25,437 bases of DNA from Limiplasma sp964416065. Its GTDB lineage: Bacteria; Bacillota; Clostridia; Christensenellales; Aristaeellaceae. Within the stretch, counting starts at the first letter, position 1, and the number at the start of each line of letters is the position of its first letter. Location: the NCBI GenBank assembly GCA_964416065.1, contig CAYQCL010000030.1:1-25437 (forward strand), given 5' to 3'. The notes under the pieces are model-generated. The model had not been told where the DNA came from. It worked only from the letters and a program-made list of their open reading frames with translations, and searched no databases. The translations under genes and the position numbers were made by a program. Positions 15,000 to 20,933 of the stretch are shown in pieces.

Positions 15000-16202
15000 A
15001 TGGCAAAAAAGACAGTTGACGACATCCAGGTGTCCGGAAAGAAGGTTCTTGTACGTTGCGATTTCAACGTGCCCATGAAGGACGGCAAGATCACCAACGA
15101 TAAGCGTATCGTGGCAGCCCTGCCCACTATCAAAAAGCTGATCGCCAAGGGCGGCAGGGTTATCCTGTGCAGCCATTTGGGCAAGCCCAAGAATGGTCCC
15201 GAGGAGAAGTTTTCGCTTGCGCCGGTGGCTGAGCGCTTGAGCGAGTATCTGGGAAAGACTGTCGTCTTTGCCAATGACGATACTGTGGTCGGTGACAACG
15301 CTAGGGCCGCCGTTGCCGCCATGAAGGACGGAGACGTTGTCCTTTTGCAGAATACCCGTTTCCGCAAGGAAGAAACCAAGAACATCGAGGATTTTTCCAA
15401 GGAGCTCGCTTCTCTGGCGGACTGCTACGTGGACGACGCCTTTGGCTCCTGCCATCGTGCGCATTGCTCCACCGAGGGTGTGACCAAGTTCCTTTCTCCC
15501 AACGTGGCTGGCTATCTTATTGGCAAGGAGCTTGACGTGATGGGCAAGGCGCTTGAGAACGCGGATCGCCCCTTTGTGGCGGTGCTGGGCGGCGCGAAGA
15601 TTCAGGACAAGCTCAACGTAATCAACAACCTGCTTGAAAAGGTGGACACGCTCATTATCGGCGGCGGCATGGCTTTTACCTTCCTCAAGGCGAAGGGCTA
15701 TGAGATTGGCAACTCCATGCTGGATGAAACCAAGATTGACTATTGCAAGGAAATGATGGCGAAAGCGGCTGAGAAGGGCGTCAAGCTGCTGTTGCCTGTG
15801 GATACCATGTGCATCAAGGCTTTCCCCGATCCGATCGACGCGCCTGTGGAGGCGATCGCCGTCGACGCGGACAAGATTCCTGCCGACATGGAGGGCTGCG
15901 ACATCGGTCCCAAGTCTCGCGAACTGTTCGCCGAGGCTGTCAAGGGCGCTAAGACGGTGGTATGGAACGGCCCCATGGGCGTGTTTGAGAACCCCACGCT
16001 CGCGGCCGGCACGCTGGCCGTCGCGCAGGCGATGGCTGACAGCGATGCCGTGACCATCATCGGCGGCGGCGATTCTGCCGCAGCTGTCGAGCAGATGGGC
16101 CTCGGCGATAAGATGACCCATATCTCCACCGGCGGCGGCGCATCGTTGGAGTACCTCGAGGGCAAAGTGCTGCCTGGCGTGGCCGCTCTGGACGACAAGT
16201 AA
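15000..16202 (+). CDS. pgk: Phosphoglycerate kinase
   Basis: Pgk transfers phosphate from 1,3-bisphosphoglycerate to ADP. The 400-residue protein shows the substrate-binding RCDFNVP (about 21-27), SHLGKP (about 58-63) and NTRFRKEE, DDAFGSCHRAH, the hinge and nucleotide region LGGAKIQDKL, GGGMAFTF, NGPMGVFE and the C-terminal GGGDSAAAV...HISTGGGASLEYLEG. ATG 15000 follows AAGGAGTG (14986-14993); an in-frame GTG at 14991 overlaps that site. Codon choice is strongly biased to frequent codons, as expected for a highly expressed gene. It is second in the CggR-controlled operon. Confidence 0.98.
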   Translation: MAKKTVDDIQVSGKKVLVRCDFNVPMKDGKITNDKRIVAALPTIKKLIAKGGRVILCSHLGKPKNGPEEKFSLAPVAERLSEYLGKTVVFANDDTVVGDNARAAVAAMKDGDVVLLQNTRFRKEETKNIEDFSKELASLADCYVDDAFGSCHRAHCSTEGVTKFLSPNVAGYLIGKELDVMGKALENADRPFVAVLGGAKIQDKLNVINNLLEKVDTLIIGGGMAFTFLKAKGYEIGNSMLDETKIDYCKEMMAKAAEKGVKLLLPVDTMCIKAFPDPIDAPVEAIAVDADKIPADMEGCDIGPKSRELFAEAVKGAKTVVWNGPMGVFENPTLAAGTLAVAQAMADSDAVTIIGGGDSAAAVEQMGLGDKMTHISTGGGASLEYLEGKVLPGVAALDDK

Positions 16203-16210
16203 GCTCTATG

Positions 16211-16242
16211 GCTGCGCAGGCTGCTGAGGCGGTCTGCGCAGC
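16211..16242 (+). other. Intercistronic hairpin between pgk and tpiA
   Basis: GCTGCGCAG (16211-16219) and CTGCGCAGC (16234-16242) form a perfect 9-base stem around a 14-base loop, in the 118-base gap after pgk. There is no T-run after it (TTTGCGAAACG), so it is not a standard terminator. A role in mRNA processing or in protecting the pgk 3' end is inference. Confidence 0.55.
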
Positions 16243-16320
16243 TTTGCGAAACGAAAAGCAAACCCCAAAAGCGATATGTATGTGCCAGATTCGAAATGTG
16301 AATGAAAGAGGTACAATGTG

Positions 16321-17073
16321 ATGCGTAAGCCTATTATTGCCGGAAATTGGAAAATGAATAAGACCTCTGAGGAGGCGCGCGAGCTTGTAAGCGCGCTTGT
16401 GGAAAGTGTCAAGAATGCGGATTGTGACGTCGTTGTCTGCGTGCCCGCCACGGATTTTGCCGCTGTGAAGGAAGCCGCGAACGGCTCCAACATCCATCTG
16501 GGCGCGCAGAATGTCCACTTCGCGGCCAGCGGAGCCTACACCGGCGAATTGAGCGCCGCGATGCTCAAGGCCAGCGGCGTGGAGTATGTGGTCATCGGCC
16601 ATAGCGAGCGTCGTCAGTATTTCGGTGAGACCGACAAGACGGTTAATCTGCGTGTGAGGGCTGCCGTCGCGGCTGGCTTGACTCCCATCATATGCGTAGG
16701 GGAGCTCAAGGACGAACGTGAGAGCGGCTACACAGATATAATCGTCGAATATCAGACGCTTATGGCGCTGCATGGCCTTTCCAATGAAGAGATAAAGACC
16801 AGCGTCATTGCTTATGAGCCTGTTTGGGCCATTGGCACCGGCCTTACCGCTACCGATGAGCAGGCCAACGAGACCATCGGCGTGATCCGCAAGGCTGTCG
16901 AGCGCAAGTATGGTAAAGAGGTGGCCGACGCCGTACGCATCCAATACGGTGGAAGCATGAACCCCAAGAATGTTAAGGGTCTGATGGCCCAGCCAGAGAT
17001 CGACGGTGGCCTGATTGGCGGCGCGTCCCTGAAGGCGCCTGATTTCACGCAGGTTGTGTTGTACAACAAGTAA
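16321..17073 (+). CDS. tpiA: Triosephosphate isomerase
   Basis: TpiA interconverts dihydroxyacetone phosphate and glyceraldehyde-3-phosphate. The 250-residue TIM barrel has the N-terminal AGNWKMNK with the catalytic lysine, the catalytic histidine in IGHSERRQYFGETD, the catalytic glutamate and flexible loop in AYEPVWAIGTG, and the phosphate-binding YGGSMNPKN and GGLIGGASL near the C-terminus. ATG 16321 gives the usual MRKPIIAGNWKMN start; GTG 16318 directly before it is a possible alternative. GAGG at 16308-16311 is the ribosome site. Confidence 0.98.
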   Translation: MRKPIIAGNWKMNKTSEEARELVSALVESVKNADCDVVVCVPATDFAAVKEAANGSNIHLGAQNVHFAASGAYTGELSAAMLKASGVEYVVIGHSERRQYFGETDKTVNLRVRAAVAAGLTPIICVGELKDERESGYTDIIVEYQTLMALHGLSNEEIKTSVIAYEPVWAIGTGLTATDEQANETIGVIRKAVERKYGKEVADAVRIQYGGSMNPKNVKGLMAQPEIDGGLIGGASLKAPDFTQVVLYNK

Positions 17074-17092
17074 AAAAGGAGCATTTGACAAT

Positions 17093-18640
17093 ATGGATAA
17101 GACCATGACGGCGCTTATCATCATGGATGGCTTTGGTATCAATCCCGCCCATGAGGGAAATGCCATTTATCAGCAGGGAACGCCAAAGCTCGATGCGCTG
17201 ATGGCAAAGTACCCTCACACCCAGATCGGCGCGAGTGGCATGGATGTAGGCCTGCCGGACGGCCAGATGGGCAACAGCGAAGTAGGTCATCTCAACATTG
17301 GTGCCGGGCGTATTGTCTATCAGGAGCTGACCCGTATTACAAAGGACATTCAGGATGGCGTGTTCTTTGAAAAGAAGCCGCTCATTCATGCTATGGATAC
17401 CGCCAAGGAAACCGGCAAGGCTGTCCATCTGATGGGCCTTGTGAGTGATGGTGGCGTACATAGCCATAACAGTCATCTATATGCGCTGCTTGAAATGTGC
17501 AAGCGGCGCGATGTGAAGGATGTATATGTGCATTGCTTCCTGGATGGCCGTGATGTCCCTCCAACCAGTGGTATTGATTATGTAAAGGAACTCCAGCAAA
17601 AGCTGGATGAAATAGGCGTGGGAAAGATCGCGACCGTAATGGGCCGTTACTGGGCCATGGATCGCGACAACCTCTGGGATCGTGTGCAGAAGGCCTACGA
17701 CGCGATGGTGTTGGGTAGGGGCCAGTCAACCGCAGCCAGCGGCGCCCAGGCCGTTGAGCAGAGCTATGCCGAAGAGGTTACCGACGAGTTTGTCAAGCCT
17801 ACGGTCATTCTGGAAAACGGTAGTCCAGTTGCTACTATCGATGAAGGGGACAGCGTGATCTTCTTCAACTTCCGTCCTGATCGCGCTCGGCAGCTTACCC
17901 GCACATTTATCCAGCCGGATTTCGACGGCTTTGTTCGTGGCAAGGGATATTTCCATGTCAATTTCGTCAGCATGACGCAGTATGACGAGACGTTCACCGG
18001 GCTTGAGATTGTTAATCCGCCTGAGACGCTGGAAAACACGATGGGCGAATACCTCTCCAAGCTTGGCAAGACTCAGCTGCGCATTGCCGAGACACAGAAA
18101 TACGCCCATGTTACGTTCTTCTTCAATGGCGGCGTGGAGAAGGCGAACGAGGGCGAAGATCGTGTACTGATCCCGTCCTCCAAGGTGGCAACCTTTGATA
18201 TGAAGCCGGAGATGTCGGCGTATGAGATCACTGAAAAGGCGATTGAGCTCATCAACGAAAAGAAATACGATGTGATGATTCTCAACTTCGCCAATTGCGA
18301 CATGGTTGGACACACCGGTGTGATGGAAGCCGCGATGAAGGCCGTCGCTGCCGTGGATGACTGTGTGGATCAGGTTGTTGAAGCTATTCTTAAGAATGGC
18401 GGCCGTGTTTTCGTTACGGCTGATCACGGCAACGCTGATCAGATGATTGATCCCGAGACGGGCGAACCCTTCACGGCGCATACCACCAACCCCGTTCCTT
18501 TCATTGCCGTGGGCGAGGAAATGGTGGGCAAAAAGCTTCGCGAAGGCGGAAGACTCGCGGATATAGCTCCGACGATGCTTACCAGCATGGGCATCCCCGT
18601 TCCGGCTGAAATGACGGGCAAGACGCTGATTGCCGGGTGA
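17093..18640 (+). CDS. gpmI: 2,3-bisphosphoglycerate-independent phosphoglycerate mutase
   Basis: GpmI converts 3-phosphoglycerate to 2-phosphoglycerate with a Mn-dependent phosphoserine intermediate. The 515-residue protein is of normal length. Metal- and substrate-binding motifs are seen in order: IIMDGFGI near the N-terminus, the catalytic serine in GNSEVGHLNIGAGR (about 62), DGRDVPPTSG, MGRYWAMDRDNLWDR, FFNFRPDRARQLT, NFANCDMVGHTG and VTADHGNADQM. GGAG at 17078-17081 lies 11 bases before ATG 17093. The gene is the last of the operon and is closed by a strong terminator. eno, which often follows in this cluster, is absent here. Confidence 0.97.
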   Translation: MDKTMTALIIMDGFGINPAHEGNAIYQQGTPKLDALMAKYPHTQIGASGMDVGLPDGQMGNSEVGHLNIGAGRIVYQELTRITKDIQDGVFFEKKPLIHAMDTAKETGKAVHLMGLVSDGGVHSHNSHLYALLEMCKRRDVKDVYVHCFLDGRDVPPTSGIDYVKELQQKLDEIGVGKIATVMGRYWAMDRDNLWDRVQKAYDAMVLGRGQSTAASGAQAVEQSYAEEVTDEFVKPTVILENGSPVATIDEGDSVIFFNFRPDRARQLTRTFIQPDFDGFVRGKGYFHVNFVSMTQYDETFTGLEIVNPPETLENTMGEYLSKLGKTQLRIAETQKYAHVTFFFNGGVEKANEGEDRVLIPSSKVATFDMKPEMSAYEITEKAIELINEKKYDVMILNFANCDMVGHTGVMEAAMKAVAAVDDCVDQVVEAILKNGGRVFVTADHGNADQMIDPETGEPFTAHTTNPVPFIAVGEEMVGKKLREGGRLADIAPTMLTSMGIPVPAEMTGKTLIAG

Positions 18641-18652
18641 GATGAAAATGGT

Positions 18653-18692
18653 GAGAGCCGAAGGGACGGAAAACGTCCTTTCGGCTCTCTTT
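18653..18692 (+). terminator. Strong hairpin terminator of the glycolytic operon
   Basis: GAGAGCCGAAGGGACG (18653-18668) pairs with CGTCCTTTCGGCTCTC (18674-18689), 16 base pairs with one G-U, closing a GAAAA loop, followed by TTT and a T-rich stretch. It lies between convergent gpmI and the CapA-like gene and may serve both strands, although the minus-strand side lacks a good T-run. Confidence 0.85.
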
Positions 18693-18699
18693 CGTATCT

Positions 18700-20019
18700 T
18701 TATGGAGTCGCCATAGGAATGACCGTATCCTGCATGACTTCCTCCACAAGCGTATAACAGCGCTCCATGACATCCTTTTGTGTTGAGGTTACGTAATCAG
18801 GATAATGGATACCGTCATTGATCAGCGTCCGATACCTCATAGTGCCCTCGATTCTGTCCCGCCATGAATAGATCGGTGTGTAGCTCAGATGATCGAAAGC
18901 AACACATTCGGTCGCGGGATCATAAACCACTTCGGCGTTGAGCAGGATGCTTGCAAGACTGGAGCGTTTCTCACGCTCATAAGTGAAGAGATTGCCCAGC
19001 GAGTAAGCGCAAAGAACGGGATGATATTTTCCATCTCCACGATTTGATGTCAGAATATCAACGGTTTGAAGCGCGCCCGAATGGGTGCCGAGGATGATAT
19101 CGGCTCCGGCATCCGCTATACCTTGCGCCAGTTCCATTTGTGCCTTGGTGGGGGCAGTTGCGCCTATCTTGCCCCAGCAAAGAGAGACCACTACAACCTG
19201 CGCACCCGCCGCGCGTGCCGCTTCAATCTCTGAAGAGATAACGGTAAGCTCGGCAGCGGAAAACGCAAACGCACGCTCTTCCTCCGTCGTCTTTTTCTTT
19301 CCAGAAGAGCTGATGTCCGTTTGAAAGCTCAATAGGGCCACCTTTACACCATTGAGGTCAAGGAATACGCCCTGATCGTGCTCGCTCCTGCTGGTATACG
19401 CGCCATAGGGCGTAATCTGGGAAGCCTGAATGCTTTGTTTTGTTGAGGACAGGCCGTCAATCCCCGCATCCAGCACATTCAGATGTCCCAGGCAAAGAGC
19501 GTTGATTCCGGCGTTTCGTATGGGGGAAAGCGCCTCTTGGGGAAGATTGCTGTCGGTAAGCTTCGCATCGGGAATGATACTGTTTTCAAGCGTGGCAAGG
19601 CTTAAATCCGCATTCATGCGACCAGCCAAGTTGTCAAAAAGAAGCTCAAAGCAATAACCATCTTCATTCGTCAGCGCCTTTTGAACCGTTGAATTGATCT
19701 TGATGCTTCCCGCCGCGCACAGGCTAAAACTGCGCGTCGGTTCAGGAGTCGCGGGTGCGGGCGTAGCGGCAGCGACAGAGGAAAAAGATGTGGGCGGAAC
19801 CGGAACGGGTGTTTCGACGGAATGCCCCGATATGACGGAGGAGGTAAGTTTGGAGAGCGAGGAGTCAATCGCAACCGCGAGTTCAGCGGCGTTTGTCCGA
19901 ACATCTGCGTCTCCCATCAGCTTGGGCAAAAGGGAGAAAAAACCTATCAGAACCAACGTCGTCAATATCAGCATTACAATCGTACCCAAGGATACGACGT
20001 GCTTTCTCCTTTTTCGCAT
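18700..20019 (-). CDS. Membrane-anchored CapA-family protein with degenerate metal site
   Basis: The 439-residue protein has a basic N-terminus (RKRRKH), one membrane helix (about 9-31), a Ser/Thr/Pro-rich linker (about 66-97) and an extracellular CapA (PGA_cap, metallophosphatase-like) domain. Family motifs are recognisable but altered: CAAGSIK at 101-107 where GD is usual, ATLENS (142-147) for ANLE.P, LGHLNVLDAG (177-186) for ANNHxxDxG, LCWG (280-283) for HWG, GTHSGALQ (311-318) for G.HPHVLQ, and the intact AYSLGNL (338-344). Several metal ligands are therefore missing, so phosphatase-type catalysis is doubtful. ATG 20019 follows AAGGAGG on the minus strand by 7 bases. It could be a structural or binding relative of capsule poly-gamma-glutamate proteins. 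Confidence 0.8.
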   Translation of the reverse strand: MRKRRKHVVSLGTIVMLILTTLVLIGFFSLLPKLMGDADVRTNAAELAVAIDSSLSKLTSSVISGHSVETPVPVPPTSFSSVAAATPAPATPEPTRSFSLCAAGSIKINSTVQKALTNEDGYCFELLFDNLAGRMNADLSLATLENSIIPDAKLTDSNLPQEALSPIRNAGINALCLGHLNVLDAGIDGLSSTKQSIQASQITPYGAYTSRSEHDQGVFLDLNGVKVALLSFQTDISSSGKKKTTEEERAFAFSAAELTVISSEIEAARAAGAQVVVVSLCWGKIGATAPTKAQMELAQGIADAGADIILGTHSGALQTVDILTSNRGDGKYHPVLCAYSLGNLFTYEREKRSSLASILLNAEVVYDPATECVAFDHLSYTPIYSWRDRIEGTMRYRTLINDGIHYPDYVTSTQKDVMERCYTLVEEVMQDTVIPMATP

Positions 20020-20065
20020 CTCCAATCCTCCTTTCCAATAAAGCTGCTATTTGATTGCTTATACC

Positions 20066-20094
20066 ATGATATCATAACAAAAACCGATATGCAA
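20066..20094 (-). promoter_or_regulatory. Candidate promoter of the CapA-like gene
   Basis: On the minus strand, TTGCAT (20094-20089) and TATCAT (20071-20066) are separated by 17 bases, about 46 bases before the start codon. Both boxes are two or fewer mismatches from the sigma-A consensus. Confidence 0.45.
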
Positions 20095-20101
20095 GGAAAG
20101 A

Positions 20102-20128
20102 GGAGGTTGAAGAAAAAACCTCCCTTTT
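20102..20128 (+). terminator. Hairpin with T-run in the divergent capA/tRNA region
   Basis: GGAGGTT (20102-20108) pairs with AACCTCC (20117-20123) around an 8-base A-rich loop, followed by CTTTTGTT. It looks like a small intrinsic terminator on the plus strand, yet the neighbouring genes diverge from this region. It may insulate the two promoters or end a short antisense transcript. The rest of 20129-20246 holds no gene I can support. Confidence 0.4.
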
Positions 20129-20246
20129 GTTCATCTGCCGACAGCGTTTTCTGCTACGGCATGTTCACTCGGCTCAGCTTTTTCTATCTAACCGATTTCA
20201 TTTTATCACGAAAAAAGAAAATTTGCGTTTTAGAGCCGGAAAACCG

Positions 20247-20275
20247 TTGACACAGAAGGGGGAAAATGCTATAAT
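20247..20275 (+). promoter_or_regulatory. Strong extended -10 promoter of the tRNA operon
   Basis: A perfect -35 TTGACA (20247-20252) and a perfect TATAAT (20270-20275) are separated by 17 bases, with a TGC just before the -10 box (extended -10). Transcription should start near 20282, about 47 bases before the first tRNA. This is the strongest promoter of the window. Confidence 0.92.
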
Positions 20276-20280
20276 TTTAT

Positions 20281-20320
20281 CTCGTCAGCGGGTCACCTGT
20301 GGATTAACCCATGCGACGAG
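20281..20320 (+). other. 5'-terminal hairpin in the tRNA operon leader
   Basis: CTCGTC (20281-20286) pairs with GACGAG (20315-20320), and inside it GGGT (20290-20293) pairs with ACCC (20307-20310). The structure begins at the predicted transcription start and ends 8 bases before tRNA-Arg. It may protect the precursor 5' end or guide RNase processing; that role is inferred. Confidence 0.5.
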
Positions 20321-20328
20321 CGAGGTAT

Positions 20329-20405
<77 letters not shown>

Positions 20406-20410
20406 GACAT

Positions 20411-20486
20411 GGTGGGTATAGTTCAGTGGTAGAGCGCCAGATTGTGGCTCTGGAAGTCGTGGGTTCGAGCCCCACTACTCACCCCA
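20411..20486 (+). tRNA. tRNA-His(GTG)
   Basis: Acceptor GTGGGTA (20412-20418) pairs with TACTCAC (20476-20482). The anticodon stem CCAGA/TCTGG encloses TTGTGGC (anticodon GTG), and the T arm is GTGGG-TTCGAGC-CCCAC. An extra G at 20411 (G-1) faces C73 at 20483, the HisRS identity element, here encoded in the DNA. CCA is encoded at 20484-20486. Confidence 0.97.
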
Positions 20487-20498
20487 TTTTCCCCTCAT

Positions 20499-20573
20499 TG
20501 GGGTATCGCCAAGCGGTAAGGCACGGGACTTTGACTCCCGCATGCGTAGGTTCGAATCCTGCTACCCCAGCCA
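20499..20573 (+). tRNA. tRNA-Gln(TTG)
   Basis: Acceptor TGGGGTA (20499-20505) pairs with TACCCCA (20563-20569). The anticodon stem CGGGA/TCCCG encloses CTTTGAC (anticodon TTG). The T loop is TTCGAAT, the discriminator is G (20570) and CCA is encoded (20571-20573). It decodes CAA and, by wobble, CAG. Confidence 0.97.
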
Positions 20574-20598
20574 GATATCACCGCAAGGTCGATACAGG

Positions 20599-20628
20599 AA
20601 CCGTCATCAAGGTCTGATGGCGGTTTTT
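20599..20628 (+). terminator. Intrinsic terminator of the tRNA operon
   Basis: AACCGTCATCA (20599-20609) pairs with TGATGGCGGTT (20615-20625), 11 base pairs with one G-U and a 5-base loop, and the stem runs into TTTTT (20624-20628). It lies 25 bases after the CCA of tRNA-Gln. Confidence 0.92.
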
Positions 20629-20680
20629 GAATACCACAAAAAAGAAGACTCATTATTTTTCGATCCTATCTTCAAAAAGA

Positions 20681-20709
20681 TTGACGCAATATAGAAAATA
20701 GGATAAGAT
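20681..20709 (+). promoter_or_regulatory. Candidate promoter for the DUF853 gene
   Basis: TTGACG (20681-20686) and TAAGAT (20704-20709) are 17 bases apart. A transcript from here would have a leader of about 217 bases before the DUF853 gene, passing through a short open frame at 20742-20903. The -10 box has two mismatches, so this call is tentative. Confidence 0.45.
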
Positions 20710-20741
20710 AAATAGGCCAAAATTCTATGTAGGTTCATAAG

Positions 20742-20903
20742 ATGGCCTCCGATGAAAAAGCGGATGCGTCTTTGCTTTGTAGGGCCGAAAGAATGGACAC
20801 ATTGCTGAATACCATTGTGTGGGGGCACCTTGGAGAAACTGTTGGCAAGTGTTTTGGATGGATAAAGCGGTTTCGGGGGAATATCACTGAACATCGCTTA
20901 TAA
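20742..20903 (+). CDS. Possible 53-codon leader ORF, doubtful
   Basis: An ATG at 20742 opens a 53-codon frame that ends with TAA at 20901-20903, 30 bases before the DUF853 start. The product would be mixed in character, with a LLNTIVWG hydrophobic patch and a basic C-terminal part (IKRFRGN). There is no clear ribosome site (only AGG about 9 bases upstream) and I recognise no family; the MDTLLNTIVWG stretch faintly recalls the start of AGCS-type alanine/sodium symporters, which could make it a remnant. An open minus-strand frame overlaps it, so chance openness is plausible. Confidence 0.2.
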   Translation: MASDEKADASLLCRAERMDTLLNTIVWGHLGETVGKCFGWIKRFRGNITEHRL

Positions 20904-20933
20904 AAAATAATTTATGCAAGGGGGAAACCAACG

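Noticed and set aside
14922..16121. A 399-codon open frame on the minus strand opposite pgk, and similar long antisense frames opposite aspS (2488-3444) and the DUF853 gene (21690-23078)
   Set aside because: They mirror strongly conserved genes with biased codon use, have no ribosome sites, and their products look like no protein family.
20607..20894. A 95-codon minus-strand open frame between the tRNA operon and the DUF853 gene
   Set aside because: Its end lies in the tRNA terminator, no ribosome site is seen and the product is not recognisable.
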